Assembly: GCA_013044385.1 (NCBI GenBank)
Contig: JABEUN010000073.1
Span: 1 to 35,079 of the forward strand
Length of the DNA stretch: 35,079 nucleotides
Direction of reading: 5' to 3'
From: Acidimicrobiaceae bacterium
GTDB lineage: Bacteria; Actinomycetota; Acidimicrobiia; Acidimicrobiales; Acidimicrobiaceae
Positions 24,230 to 33,717 of this stretch are shown here, one piece after another. The position numbers were made by a program, and so were the translations under genes. The notes under the pieces were generated by a model. That model worked only from the letters and a program-made list of their open reading frames with translations, was not told where the DNA came from and searched no databases. Each line of letters opens with the position of its first letter. Position 1 is the stretch's first letter.

Positions 24230-25149
24230 TGCCGGAGCTTCCAGAGGTCGAGACAGTTCGGTCTGATCTAGCCAGACTGGCCTGTGGTGATGAAGTGGTG
24301 GAGGTCAAGGTCAACGAGAACCGCGTGTTCAGAGATGACCCGTCGGGGGGTCGTGATCTAGTGCAAATGGAGGGACAGTTCGTCTCCGCTGTGATGAGGT
24401 GGGGGAAATACCTGATCCTGCTTGTCTCCCCGGACCAGAACTATAGACCCGTCCAACAGTTTGGTCGCTCGATCATACCCTCCGTTGACTGGTCGGACCA
24501 TGCGGTGACCGCAGTGCTCCTCCACTTGGGCATGTCTGGTCAGATACTCCTCCTTGGCGATAGAGCGGAGGACCCACGTCATCTTCATTTGACCATTGGG
24601 CTAAGTAGTGGGACACGCATTGGATTCGCAGACACACGAACCTTCGGTCGAGTCTTAGTCTCCTCCGGAATGGGCGCCGGACCTTTGAACGAGATTCGGC
24701 ATCTCGGTGCAGATCCGATCCAAGATCCCTGTGGTGCAGATCTGGCTTTCGATCGTACCTCCGGTTCAGTATCTCCCATAAAGGCGCAACTGCTCGATCA
24801 GGGCAGGATCTGCGGTGTGGGAAACATGTACGCGGACGAGATCCTCATCCGTGCGAAAGTGCATCCAAGGACTCCAGGTACCAACCTTTCAAATAGGGAT
24901 ATCTCGGCATTAAAGCGCTCGGTATATCGAGTTTTTGAGGAGGCGATCTCGCTTAGAGGCTCCTCTCTCAAAGACATGACTTACAAAGACGTCTCTGGGC
25001 AGCCCGGAATGTTTCAGGAGCGACACCTTGCTTACGCGAGGGCCGGTCGACCATGCTTAATTTGTGGCGACTCCATAGTCAAAGAGCGCTTTCAGAATCG
25101 TTATTCGCACTTCTGCCCGAACTGTCAAAAGTTGGGTCCATGCGACTAG
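24229..25149 (+). CDS. mutM: Formamidopyrimidine-DNA glycosylase
   Basis: A 306-residue Fpg/MutM that removes 8-oxoguanine and ring-opened purines and nicks the abasic site. The N-terminal PELPEVETV supplies the catalytic proline and glutamate. MRWGKYLILL and LHLGMSGQ give the conserved lysine and DNA-contact regions. A four-cysteine zinc finger at the end (CLICG near 277 and CPNCQ near 299) binds the lesion strand. The helix-two-turn-helix core (GVGNMYADEILIRA) is intact. It is a little longer than the usual 270-290 residues because of small insertions. The protein is coupled to rnc. Confidence 0.96.
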   Translation: MPELPEVETVRSDLARLACGDEVVEVKVNENRVFRDDPSGGRDLVQMEGQFVSAVMRWGKYLILLVSPDQNYRPVQQFGRSIIPSVDWSDHAVTAVLLHLGMSGQILLLGDRAEDPRHLHLTIGLSSGTRIGFADTRTFGRVLVSSGMGAGPLNEIRHLGADPIQDPCGADLAFDRTSGSVSPIKAQLLDQGRICGVGNMYADEILIRAKVHPRTPGTNLSNRDISALKRSVYRVFEEAISLRGSSLKDMTYKDVSGQPGMFQERHLAYARAGRPCLICGDSIVKERFQNRYSHFCPNCQKLGPCD

Positions 25150-25159
25150 GGGGAGACAT

Positions 25160-28100
25160 TTGTACCTGAAGAGCCTCACGATCAAGGGCTTCAAGTCGTT
25201 CGCTGAGACGACGAAGATACAACTATCCCCTGGTGTCACGGTGGTTGTGGGTCCAAATGGATCGGGAAAGTCAAACATTGTTGACTCAATTGTTTGGGTC
25301 CTAGGCGCCCAAGGTCCGAGGAGCCTTCGCTCCCAGAAGATGGAGGATGTAATCTTCGCCGGGAGCAACAATCGAGCTGGACTCGGAAGAGCCGAGGTGA
25401 CCCTCGTCATCGACAATTCCGACGGGACGCTTCCAATCCCCGCTGCAGAGGTGGCTATCACCAGAAGTCTGTCCCGTTCGGGCGAGTCCGACTATTCGAT
25501 CAATGGATCTCCCGCCAGACTGGTTGACCTTGTGGATCTATTGGCAGATGCCCACGTGGGCAGGAGTCAGCACGTGATCATCGGTCAGGGACAGATCGAC
25601 CAGATGTTAAGCGCTCGACCCGAGGAACGTAGAGCCATCATCGAGGAGGCGGCGGGGGTCCACAAGTTCCGAAGGAGAAAAGAGCGGGCCGATAGAAGAT
25701 TGGCAACATCGGACGGAGACGTTGAGAGGGCTTCTGATGTACTCCGGGAGGTGCGTAGGCAGGTCAAGCCGATCGAGAAACAGGCAGAAGCGTTCCTGAG
25801 ACATAGAGAGCTGACCACTCGTCAGGCTGAGTTGCAGGCCTATCTCGCAGGTGTGACATTGAATAGAGAAAGAGCTCAGCTCGAGGAGGCGAAAAAGGAA
25901 GCTTCTGAGCTCAAAATTTCCGTCGAGAGGATTCGAGAGCGGGCGAGAATGGTGGAACAGGAGGTCGAACTCCAGCTGCCGCCGATTACCTCAGTGGAGA
26001 CCGAGATTTCGGGTCGTCGGCTCGAGGAACTTCACATGCGTTTGGCCGTCGTAGAGGCGAAGACTGGCGAAAGGAAACGATCTATAAGTCAGAGGCTCGC
26101 AGATCTTGCCCTCTCCTCGGAAATGGAGCGGAGCAGGCAGAGGACGGTTCGAGCCAAGCAGGAGCTGTCAGAGGTCATCGAGGCGGGCGAAACATTGATC
26201 GAAGAGCAGGATGCCTACTTGTCAGCAGAGCAGGAGTTGTCCGAATCGAAGGTGGATGTAGGACACCTCACTCAGTTACGCCTTGATCACTCAGAGACTT
26301 CGTCAACCCACGCCAGACTTCTGGCAGATATTTCTGGTCAGAAGGCTTCGCTCGTGGAACGCCGACTCTATCTGTCTGAACTGGAAGCGAGGATCGCTCG
26401 AGTAAGGGAAGAGTTGGCACAGATCGAGTTGGAACTCGAGTCTCTCTCTAGTGAAACGCCCGAGGCGGGTGAACATGCGGATCGAGCTCTGGTGGATTTG
26501 ACCGACGCACTTGGAAGACAAGAGGAGTTGGTTGGGAATTTACGGGTACAGATGTCGGAGACAAAGGCGGAAGCGGCCGCAGCAGCGGCGAGGGTGAAGG
26601 CACTTGAAGCTGTCCTTGGAGAACAGCGTCGAAGAATTAGTCTTGACTCGTTGGCAGATATGACCGGCGTGATCGGCGGTTTATTCGAGCTCGTCGGTGC
26701 GCAGAGTGGATATGAAAGGGCTTTGGAGGCAGCGCTCGGCCCGCTCAGCTCGGCGATTATGACCACGGGGATCGAGTCAGCGATGGACGTGCGCTCCTAT
26801 TTTGCCGGACAAGGTCATAGTTTTGTAGCACTTTTCGATTTAGAGTACTTGGAGTCAGAAGGTGTCGAAGGTAGTTTGAACCTGCCTGGTGAGCCACTCG
26901 CCAGCAAGTTGATCTTCGCTGATCCGAGAGCCAAGGCCGCAGTCTTGAGGCATTGTAGAAGTATTCGGGTAGTGGATGATTTAGAGCAAGCAGTCGTTGC
27001 CGCTACTCGACATAGAGAGCTTCAGTATGTGACAAAGGTCGGTGAGCTGGTCAACTACCAGTCACTAATTCTTCCCGGTAGTGATGTATCGCTTCCGCTT
27101 TCGGAGCTGCTGGAGTCACGAGGGTATTCCGAGGCGGCTGAGCAAAAATTGGCAACTCTCGTCATCGTGTGCAGTGAGGCTGAGCAGTCCCTCGCCGAAC
27201 TGAGGTCCAAGGAGAAGGAGGCTTCCACACTCCTTGCGAGACTCAATTCGGAGAGTGCTAGGCGTTCGGGAAGGCTCTTAGATGCAGAAGCTCAACGGGT
27301 GAGACTTGCCCGTGAACTGGATGAGCTGGTGACTGCACTTGCGAAGAGTCAAGAGGATGTAGGGTTCCGGCAGGAAAGGCTCGAGCTCATCGAGGCCGAG
27401 TGCGGAATCCACCTAGAGAGACTGTCGGCCCTGGCGGAGGAGTTGGTGATTCTTGAGGAGCACAATTCAACGTATCTGAGTCGGCGGACTGCGGTTGAAA
27501 CTTTGAAAGCCGAGATCCGAAATCGTGCCGCATCTCTGGAGGAACGAAAAAAGGCGGCGGAACGCCATCTGGCCGAGATGATTCAAGCCGAAACTGAACT
27601 TGCGGACCTACTTTCTCTTCAGGACACCGAGCGAGAAGAACTCAAGGTGGAACTCGGCTTAATCGATTCGAAGATCAACAAGATCAACCAGATTTCCGGT
27701 CTACTCAAGTCGACCATGGCTATGCAGCAGGGGCTAAATGCGACCGTGGTAGCGATGATTGATGCCAGACTCGCCCAAGAGCGGAGACTGTCGGAGACTA
27801 GGGCGAAGCTGTCTGAGGAGCTAGCACAGGCGACTAGCCGGATGCACGAGGTCGATCTTCTCGTGACGGAGTCGCGGACTCGATACACATCTACGCTCGA
27901 GAGATATATACGTGATCTTCAAATGACAGAGGCCCAACTTCTGTCTGCGCCGCTCCCGGCAGTCTCTTCGTCACTCGGCGCAGAAGCGCAGTTGTCCGAA
28001 CTGGAGGCAGAGCTTTCCAGGCTCGGGCCTGTCAATCCACACGCTGCATCGGAGTTGGAGGAGGCCCAGGCGAGGATCGGATTCTTAGAGGGTCAACTAG

Positions 28101-28648
28101 AGGACATACGATTCTCCAGACGAGAACTTGCTAAGGTCGCCTCTCAGATCGAACGTGAAATGCGGAGTGTCTTCATGGTCGCGCTCGAAGACGTGAACCG
28201 GTCGTTTCAGGCGATCTTCTCCCAGCTCTTTCCAGGAGGATCAGCCACGGTTGTCCTACTGGACACGGAGAATCCGCTTCAATCAGGAGTCGACTTCGAA
28301 CTTTCAATTCCAGCCAAGAAGGTCCGCCGCATGTCTTTGCTCTCGGGTGGTGAACGCTCAATGGTGGCACTTGCGTTTCTCTTTGCCATCTTCCAGTCGA
28401 GACCCGCACCTTTTGTCATCCTCGATGAGGTTGAGGCCGCTCTCGACGATAAGAACCTAGCCCGTTTTCTCGGGCTGCTTGAGCACTTCCGAACGACGGC
28501 CCAGCTTCTGGTGATTAGTCACCAGAAGAGGACTATGGAGGTAGCTGATGTCCTTCTTGGAGCAACCATGGACAAGAGTGGTACGACCAAGGTGGTGCGC
28601 GAAGAGATATCAAAGCGCCTACCTCTTGCTATCAGAACAGCCGAGTAG
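25160..28648 (+). CDS. smc: Chromosome segregation protein SMC
   Basis: A 1162-residue SMC ATPase that organises and compacts the chromosome with ScpA and ScpB (not in this window). The N-terminal head has Walker A GPNGSGKSNIVD near 31-42 and the IIGQGQID region. Two long coiled coils flank a hinge at about 495-660 (GVIGGLFELVGAQSGYERAL to LPGSDVSLPLSELLE). The C-terminal head has the LLSGGERSMVALAFLFAIFQ signature near 1058-1077 and Walker B FVILDEVEAALDD. The TTG start at 25160 follows GGGGGA. It lies ten bases after mutM and is the largest gene in the window. Confidence 0.97.
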   Translation: MYLKSLTIKGFKSFAETTKIQLSPGVTVVVGPNGSGKSNIVDSIVWVLGAQGPRSLRSQKMEDVIFAGSNNRAGLGRAEVTLVIDNSDGTLPIPAAEVAITRSLSRSGESDYSINGSPARLVDLVDLLADAHVGRSQHVIIGQGQIDQMLSARPEERRAIIEEAAGVHKFRRRKERADRRLATSDGDVERASDVLREVRRQVKPIEKQAEAFLRHRELTTRQAELQAYLAGVTLNRERAQLEEAKKEASELKISVERIRERARMVEQEVELQLPPITSVETEISGRRLEELHMRLAVVEAKTGERKRSISQRLADLALSSEMERSRQRTVRAKQELSEVIEAGETLIEEQDAYLSAEQELSESKVDVGHLTQLRLDHSETSSTHARLLADISGQKASLVERRLYLSELEARIARVREELAQIELELESLSSETPEAGEHADRALVDLTDALGRQEELVGNLRVQMSETKAEAAAAAARVKALEAVLGEQRRRISLDSLADMTGVIGGLFELVGAQSGYERALEAALGPLSSAIMTTGIESAMDVRSYFAGQGHSFVALFDLEYLESEGVEGSLNLPGEPLASKLIFADPRAKAAVLRHCRSIRVVDDLEQAVVAATRHRELQYVTKVGELVNYQSLILPGSDVSLPLSELLESRGYSEAAEQKLATLVIVCSEAEQSLAELRSKEKEASTLLARLNSESARRSGRLLDAEAQRVRLARELDELVTALAKSQEDVGFRQERLELIEAECGIHLERLSALAEELVILEEHNSTYLSRRTAVETLKAEIRNRAASLEERKKAAERHLAEMIQAETELADLLSLQDTEREELKVELGLIDSKINKINQISGLLKSTMAMQQGLNATVVAMIDARLAQERRLSETRAKLSEELAQATSRMHEVDLLVTESRTRYTSTLERYIRDLQMTEAQLLSAPLPAVSSSLGAEAQLSELEAELSRLGPVNPHAASELEEAQARIGFLEGQLEDIRFSRRELAKVASQIEREMRSVFMVALEDVNRSFQAIFSQLFPGGSATVVLLDTENPLQSGVDFELSIPAKKVRRMSLLSGGERSMVALAFLFAIFQSRPAPFVILDEVEAALDDKNLARFLGLLEHFRTTAQLLVISHQKRTMEVADVLLGATMDKSGTTKVVREEISKRLPLAIRTAE

Positions 28649-28801
28649 TCGGTGATGGGACTATTGCCCGTCGCCACCAAATTCCTTCGAGATTTGCAGA
28701 GCGAAGCTCTTTCACTCAAATTAGCAGTACATGGTTTAGGAGTTTTAAGGTTGCCGGCTCGAAGCTAACCTCTTTACAACCAGCTCCTATGATCTAGGTC
28801 C

Positions 28802-29893
28802 ATGCACGTCGTTCTACTTGTGTTCGTCTATTTGATCGCAGTCGCAATTGTTGCCACAGGGGGTGTGCTGATTGCTAGACAGAGATCGGCACGAGTAAGA
28901 GTCGGAAAAGGAATCGGCGTCGACTCGATTGCGGAACCTAGCGGTTCGTCCGTCCCTCCTCCAGCCGAGACCGCCTTGGAAGAGACACCGGTTCCACTCT
29001 CTTCGGGTATGGCCAGGACTCGAGGGGTTGTTGGGGCAGCGCTTGCCAGAATGCGACTTCGTGGAGGTCTCGATGAGGCCTTTTGGAGTGAGATGGAGGA
29101 GACTCTTCTCCTCGCCGATCTGGGGCTTGTCATCACGAGTGAATTGGTGGCCGAGACCCGTCAGAAGTACAGGATGACCGGACTTAACTCCTCGGTTGAA
29201 GCAATTGAACTCCTCAGAGCGACGATGCTTTCAACCATGATGGACGTTGATAGGACATTAAATCTGGACGGCGACCCGCCAAGTGTTATTTTGCTCATCG
29301 GCGTTAATGGTGCGGGGAAAACTACTACTATCGGGAAGTTGGCGAAGTACTTCGCAGATGAAGGTAGGGCAGTAGTCTTAGCGGCTGGAGACACATTCAG
29401 AGCTGCTGCCTCAGATCAGCTGGATACTTGGGCGAGTCGAGCGGGTGTAGAGATTGTCAAAGGTGCTCCCGGTGGTGACCCCGCTGCTGTTGTCTTTGAT
29501 GCCGCCTCCAAGGCCAGCGCCAAGGGTGCTCAAATCGTCATCGCTGACACGGCGGGTCGGCTGCAGACCAGTTCGAATCTAATGGAGGAGTTGAAGAAGA
29601 TCCGGCGTGTTACGGACCGGGCGCCTGGAACACTTACGGAGGTGCTCCTGGTCATCGACGCCACTACGGGACAGAACGGATTAGTGCAGGCTAAGTCTTT
29701 TACTGAGGCCGCCGGTACTACAGGTGTTGTTCTCACCAAACTCGATGGGTCGGCCAAGGGTGGCGTCGCATACGCTATCGAGAAGGAGCTAGGGATTCCT
29801 ATCAAATTCGTGGGTACGGGTGAGGGAATTGCAGACCTTGTGCCGTTCGATCCGGTTACCTACGTTGACGAGATTTGCGGATTTGGGAGTTAG
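28802..29893 (+). CDS. ftsY: Signal recognition particle receptor FtsY
   Basis: A 363-residue SRP receptor that docks ribosome-SRP complexes at the membrane. A hydrophobic N-terminal helix (residues 2-25) anchors it, as in actinobacterial FtsY, followed by a proline-rich linker. The NG domain begins near residue 75 and holds GVNGAGKTTTIGKLA (about 166-180), DTFRAAASDQL, IADTAGRLQ and TKLDGSAKGG. The upstream 153-base gap has TTGCCG and TACAAC spaced like a weak promoter, but I do not press that. Its partner ffh follows after 86 bases. Confidence 0.96.
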   Translation: MHVVLLVFVYLIAVAIVATGGVLIARQRSARVRVGKGIGVDSIAEPSGSSVPPPAETALEETPVPLSSGMARTRGVVGAALARMRLRGGLDEAFWSEMEETLLLADLGLVITSELVAETRQKYRMTGLNSSVEAIELLRATMLSTMMDVDRTLNLDGDPPSVILLIGVNGAGKTTTIGKLAKYFADEGRAVVLAAGDTFRAAASDQLDTWASRAGVEIVKGAPGGDPAAVVFDAASKASAKGAQIVIADTAGRLQTSSNLMEELKKIRRVTDRAPGTLTEVLLVIDATTGQNGLVQAKSFTEAAGTTGVVLTKLDGSAKGGVAYAIEKELGIPIKFVGTGEGIADLVPFDPVTYVDEICGFGS

Positions 29894-29979
29894 CTCCACT
29901 CAATATTCTGTTCGGTGACCAGAGATCGACCGGAGTTTAAACGCCGATTTCGGCCCGATCTAAAGTTCAAGGAGATCTG

Positions 29980-31329
29980 ATGTTTGACGGACTCGGTTCA
30001 AGGCTCGAGACTGCCCTCGGTAGGATCAGGGGTAAGGCTCGACTCTCGGCCGCTGATGTTGATCTCGCCCTTGGCGAGATCAGAGCAGCCCTGCTGGAGG
30101 CGGACGTCGCTGTTCCGGTTATTAACGGATTCGTCGAGCGGATCAGAGAAGCCGCTGTTGGGGTACAGGCATCCAAGGCACTCTCCCCGGGCCAACAGGT
30201 CATAAAAGCCGTTAACGCCGAGCTGGTTAGAGCACTTGGTGGTGATGGATTCAAGATCACTTTTGCATCCAGACCGCCAACAGTAATACTTCTTGCAGGT
30301 TTGCAAGGAGCCGGAAAGACAACAACTGCTGCGAAGCTTGCACTCTATTTCAGGCGTCAGGGGCGAAGCCCCTTTCTAATTGCCGCTGACCTTCAGCGCC
30401 CAGCTGCAGTCGAGCAGTTGAGGCTGCTTGGGGAGAAGGCATCGGTACCGGTGTACTCAGCTCCGACCGATCCCGTATCTGTGGCCAAATCTGGAATCGA
30501 GGAAGCTAAGCGGGTCGGCCGCGACGTTGTCATTATTGACACAGCAGGTCGATTGGCGATTGACGAAGCTCTCATGGACGAGATCTCGTCTATCTCTGAG
30601 GGTGTCTCCCCCCATTACACGATGCTTGTGGTGGACGCGATGATGGGGCAGGATTCGGTGCGAACAGCCACGGCGTTTCACGAGAGACTCTCGTTGGACG
30701 CAGTGATCATGTCAAAACTTGACGGTGATGCGAGAGGTGGAGCTGCACTTTCGGTCAAGGAGGTCGTCGGCAAGCCGATTGCCTTCGGGTCCACCGGTGA
30801 GAAGTTGGAAGATTTTGACCTCTTTTATCCCGATAGGATGGCCAACCGTATCCTAGGTATGGGGGACGTGCTCTCTTTGATCGAACAGGCCGAGAGGACA
30901 ATCGACGAGGAGGTTGCAAAAAAGGGAGCCGCCAGATTGATGGATGGGCAGTTCGATCTGGATGATTTTCTAGAGCAGCTGCGGCAGGTACGAAAGATGG
31001 GTCCGCTCAAAGGTTTGATGGGAATGCTTCCTGGCATTCCAAGGGAATTGAAAGGTGTTGACATTGATGAAAAAGAGATTGGCAGAATAGAGGCTATCAT
31101 CTCGTCAATGACCGTGGCTGAACGTAGGAACCCGAAACTGATAGATGGATCCCGCCGTCAGAGGATTGCAGTTGGTTCGGGTGTGAGCACTGCGCAAGTT
31201 TCTGGCCTTCTGAAACAGTTCGGCGAGATGCAGAAGATGGTGAGGTCCATGGGGATTGGACCTGCATCTGCCACCAAGAAGCAGCGGGTGAAGGCGAGTC
31301 AGAAGAAAGGGAGACGAAACAAGCGCTAG
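29980..31329 (+). CDS. ffh: Signal recognition particle protein Ffh
   Basis: A 449-residue SRP54 homologue that binds signal sequences and 4.5S RNA. The NG GTPase domain holds GLQGAGKTTTAAKLA near 106-120, DLQRPAAVEQL, IIDTAGR and SKLDGDARGGAAL. The methionine-rich M domain (from about 310) carries SRRQRIAVGSG, the RNA-binding motif, and ends in a basic tail (KKQRVKASQKKGRRNKR). AAGGAG lies six bases before ATG 29980. A six-pair hairpin (CAGAGA/TCTCTG) right after the stop, at 31330-31346, has no T-tract, so the transcript may continue into rpsP. No SRP RNA gene is seen nearby. Confidence 0.97.
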   Translation: MFDGLGSRLETALGRIRGKARLSAADVDLALGEIRAALLEADVAVPVINGFVERIREAAVGVQASKALSPGQQVIKAVNAELVRALGGDGFKITFASRPPTVILLAGLQGAGKTTTAAKLALYFRRQGRSPFLIAADLQRPAAVEQLRLLGEKASVPVYSAPTDPVSVAKSGIEEAKRVGRDVVIIDTAGRLAIDEALMDEISSISEGVSPHYTMLVVDAMMGQDSVRTATAFHERLSLDAVIMSKLDGDARGGAALSVKEVVGKPIAFGSTGEKLEDFDLFYPDRMANRILGMGDVLSLIEQAERTIDEEVAKKGAARLMDGQFDLDDFLEQLRQVRKMGPLKGLMGMLPGIPRELKGVDIDEKEIGRIEAIISSMTVAERRNPKLIDGSRRQRIAVGSGVSTAQVSGLLKQFGEMQKMVRSMGIGPASATKKQRVKASQKKGRRNKR

Positions 31330-31448
31330 GCAGAGAGATCGTCTCTGGCTGTTAGACTAACCGTGCTCAAGATCGGGCTATAGGTCTGATCATTTTTCAA
31401 GTTTCATACTCTTCGGTGTGCGCCGAAAGAATACAGCGAGGTAATCAA

Positions 31449-31718
31449 GTGGCAGTCAAGCTTCGGCTCATGCGAACTGGCAAGAAGAAGCAGCCTTCGT
31501 ACAGGGTGATCGCGACAGAAAGTTCATCGCCGCGCGATGGTCGTTTTATCGAGATAATTGGCCACTATTCGCCAAGGTCGGAACCGTCAGAGGTTGTCAT
31601 TGACAACGAGAAGGCGGTCAAGTGGCTAAAGGTGGGAGCTCAGCCTTCTGAGACGGTGAGGAAACTCCTGCAGATTTCTGGTGCTTGGGCAGACTTCAAG
31701 CCGGCATCCAAGGCCTAA
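31449..31718 (+). CDS. rpsP: 30S ribosomal protein S16
   Basis: An 89-residue S16. GTG 31449 is chosen because the protein then starts MAVKLRLMRTGKKKQPSYRV as in the family, with GAGG seven bases upstream; an open frame reaches up to 31416. The core (PRDGRFIEIIGHYSPRSEP) is standard. A small hairpin, TTCGG/CCGAA, lies at about 31411-31428 in the leader. It opens the ribosome-maturation operon: rpsP, KH protein, rimM, trmD and rplS. Confidence 0.96.
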   Translation: MAVKLRLMRTGKKKQPSYRVIATESSSPRDGRFIEIIGHYSPRSEPSEVVIDNEKAVKWLKVGAQPSETVRKLLQISGAWADFKPASKA

Positions 31719-31720
31719 TC

Positions 31721-32008
31721 ATGAGCGATGAGCAGGACTATAACGCTGTAGAGTCAGAACCCACTCAGACCATCAACCTTCTCACCTATCTCGGGAACGC
31801 TTTGGTATCCGCCGATGGAGAAGTAGAGGTCGAGTGGTCCCGTTCCGGCTCTGCTGTGAAACTCACACTCTACGTACCTTCTCCGGACATGGGTAAGGTC
31901 ATCGGCAAAGGTGGAAGGATCGCCAATGCCATCAGGAGTCTGGTGAGAGTTGCCGGCGCCAAAGAGGGCGTCGAAACTACTGTTGAGTTCTCCGACACGA
32001 GGCAGTAG
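31721..32008 (+). CDS. KH-domain RNA-binding protein (KhpA-like)
   Basis: A 95-residue protein with a single KH domain. The GxxG loop is in GKVIGKGGRIANAIRSLVRV. The usual KhpA protein is about 75-80 residues. This one has an acidic extension of about 15 residues (SDEQDYNAVESEPTQ) at the N-terminus. KhpA works with KhpB as an RNA chaperone pair tied to cell-shape control in Gram-positive bacteria. ATG 31721 is chosen because AAGG lies seven bases upstream. It follows rpsP by two bases. Its TAG is in the same frame as rimM. Confidence 0.92.
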   Translation: MSDEQDYNAVESEPTQTINLLTYLGNALVSADGEVEVEWSRSGSAVKLTLYVPSPDMGKVIGKGGRIANAIRSLVRVAGAKEGVETTVEFSDTRQ

Positions 32009-32035
32009 ACGCTGTCCATCGAGGGTGAGGGCGCT

Positions 32036-32503
32036 CTGGCCGAGGTCGCTCGAATCGTAAAGCCCCATGGCGTGAGGGGCGAAGTAAGTGTCGTGATGAT
32101 CTCTAATGTGCCTGACAGGCTCGTCAGCGGTGTAAAAGTTTTCCTTCGTGGGGCCGGTCTGTCGGAATGGCGCAGCGTTACATCGGTGAAAGGTACTCCC
32201 GAGTTCCCGATTGTACTCTTTGAAGGCGTTAGTAGCAGGGATCAAGCCGACCGTTTGAGGAATGTGGTCGTGCTGTCTGAGGCCGTTCCGATAGATGGAG
32301 AGATACTGATCTCCCAGTTGATTGGGTCGGAAGTGGTTGACCTGTCCGGCCGAGCTTGGGGACGGGTTGTTTCAGTGGAGGCGAATCCCGCAGCGGATCT
32401 GCTGGTAACTGATTTGAGCAAATACATACCGTCAGTGTTCATAATTGACTACCTCGAGGGCGTGGTTAGGATCGATCCGCCTGAGGGCCTGTTCGACCTT
32501 TAA
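32036..32503 (+). CDS. rimM: Ribosome maturation factor RimM, apparent CTG start
   Basis: A 30S assembly factor that binds S19 and helps mature the 16S head. The family N-terminus EVARIVKPHGVRGEV lies mainly upstream of the first usual start, GTG 32072, so a call there would cut the conserved part. Upstream in frame there is only CTG at 32036, preceded by GAGGG four bases away, CTG at 32012, preceded by GAGG nine bases away, and then the KH gene's TAG. I use CTG 32036 (155 residues), which also matches the N-terminal length of mycobacterial RimM. The PRC-barrel-like C-terminal half (LISQLIGSEVVDL to GVVRIDPPEGLFDL) is complete. Family identity is secure; the start is inference. Confidence 0.88.
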   Translation: MAEVARIVKPHGVRGEVSVVMISNVPDRLVSGVKVFLRGAGLSEWRSVTSVKGTPEFPIVLFEGVSSRDQADRLRNVVVLSEAVPIDGEILISQLIGSEVVDLSGRAWGRVVSVEANPAADLLVTDLSKYIPSVFIIDYLEGVVRIDPPEGLFDL

Positions 32504-32540
32504 CTGGCTTAGGGATCTTGGCACGTAAGCGGGGTTGATG

Positions 32541-33302
32541 ATGAGAATCGATGTCTTCACCATCTTTCCGGGCTTGATTGACAACTACATCGCCGAGACG
32601 GTAGTGGCTAGGGCACTTAGGGAAGGGCTATTCTCGCTGGGCGTCCACGACATTAGGTCTATGGCACTTGACGTGCACAGGTCGGTCGATGACTCACCAT
32701 TTGGCGGTGGTGCGGGCATGTTGATGAAATGCCAGCCCATTTTTGATTCGGTGGAGGCGGCCGATCCACCGAGACCCATATATCTGCTTTCTCCCTCGGG
32801 TAGGGTTTTTGATCAGAGGTTCGCCGAAGAGTTGGCGCAGTTGGATGGCTTCTCATTGATTGCGGGACGTTACGAAGGATTCGATGCTCGCATCGAAGAG
32901 CATCTGGCTGATGGCGCAATTAGCATCGGTGACTTCGTGCTCGCTGGTGGCGAGTTGGCAGCGTTGTGCGTCATAGAGTCAGTCGTGAGGCTTATTCCCG
33001 GTGCGCTCGGTAATCAGGAGTCGGTTTCAGAGGAGAGCTTTGCAACCGGACTGCTTGAGTATCCCCAGTACACCAGACCCCAGAGCTTCCGGAATTACGA
33101 AGTGCCAAGTGTCCTTATCGGAGGCAACCACAAGTTGATCGCTGACTGGCGTCTTGCTCAATCTCTCGCTAGGACTCTCCAGATACGTCCTGACCTGATC
33201 GAGAAAAGGGGCGGCCTCACAGCTAGAGAGGCTGAGGTTCTCAAGATCCACGGCTATGCTTGGATGGTCGAAGAAGAGACTGAAAGTTTCGAGGATCCAT
33301 GA
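32541..33302 (+). CDS. trmD: tRNA (guanine37-N1)-methyltransferase TrmD
   Basis: Methylates G37 next to the anticodon in tRNAs with G36, which prevents frameshifting. [10 protein letters not shown] is the typical start, so the ATG at 32541 is preferred over ATG 32538 and TTG 32535. The trefoil-knot SAM-binding region is seen in [19 protein letters not shown] and [29 protein letters not shown] and SGNHKLI-like [11 protein letters not shown] are the family's substrate motifs. The length, about 253 residues, is normal. The stop overlaps the rplS ATG. Confidence 0.97.
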   Translation: MRIDVFTIFPGLIDNYIAETVVARALREGLFSLGVHDIRSMALDVHRSVDDSPFGGGAGMLMKCQPIFDSVEAADPPRPIYLLSPSGRVFDQRFAEELAQLDGFSLIAGRYEGFDARIEEHLADGAISIGDFVLAGGELAALCVIESVVRLIPGALGNQESVSEESFATGLLEYPQYTRPQSFRNYEVPSVLIGGNHKLIADWRLAQSLARTLQIRPDLIEKRGGLTAREAEVLKIHGYAWMVEEETESFEDP

Positions 33303-33640
33303 ACCCAACCGATCTAGTAGATAGAGATTCTTTCCGGGATGATGTCCCTGCGTTTGCCCCTGGAGATACCTTGAAGGTGCACGTAAGGGTGGTTGAGGGT
33401 AGCCGCGAGAGGGTCCAAATATTCCAGGGCGTGGTCATCAGGCGTCAAGGTGGCGGAATCGCCGAGTCATTCACTGTACGCAAGGTGAGTTTCGGCGTTG
33501 GTGTAGAGCGTACTTTTCCTCTTCACACGCCCGTCGTTTCCAAGATCGAAGTCGTCACCCGGGGCGATGTCCGGCGTGCCAAGCTCTACTATCTGCGTGA
33601 CAGGGTAGGCAAGGCAGCAAAGATCAAGGAGAAGAGATAG
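33299..33640 (+). CDS. rplS: 50S ribosomal protein L19
   Basis: A 113-residue L19, located at the interface of the two ribosomal subunits. [22 protein letters not shown] and [12 protein letters not shown] are the standard core, and [21 protein letters not shown] follows. The basic tail ([12 protein letters not shown]) is typical. ATG 33299 overlaps the trmD stop (ATGA), so the two are translationally coupled. The signal peptidase and RNase HII genes that often follow rplS in actinobacteria are absent here. Confidence 0.97.
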   Translation: MNPTDLVDRDSFRDDVPAFAPGDTLKVHVRVVEGSRERVQIFQGVVIRRQGGGIAESFTVRKVSFGVGVERTFPLHTPVVSKIEVVTRGDVRRAKLYYLRDRVGKAAKIKEKR

Positions 33641-33679
33641 GTCTAGGCGTGGGAGAACTCTCTTGCGCTCATTGTGCCA

Positions 33680-33717
33680 GTGAGAGTGGATCTCTCTCAC
33701 CTCACTTGGTCCCAAGT
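33680..33717 (+). promoter_or_regulatory. Two adjacent hairpins before the DUF2469 gene
   Basis: GTGAGAG at 33680-33686 pairs with CTCTCAC at 33694-33700. ACTTGG at 33704-33709 pairs with CCAAGT at 33712-33717 around a two-base TC. The second stem ends on the first base of the TTG start codon. There is no T-tract, so this is not an ordinary terminator for rplS. It might affect translation start or processing of the mRNA. It may also be chance in a 76-base gap. Confidence 0.35.

Noticed and set aside
28698-28712. AGAGC-GAA-GCTCT hairpin followed by TT after smc
   Set aside because: A five-pair stem with almost no T-tract; not enough to separate smc and ftsY transcripts.
15361-32038. TAG read as sense (for example pyrrolysine) to join rpmB-hemH and KH-rimM into fusions
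   Set aside because: TAG ends many ordinary genes here (coaD, plsX, acpP, mutM, smc, ftsY, ffh, rplS), so it is a normal stop codon. CTG starts with nearby ribosome sites explain both cases more simply.
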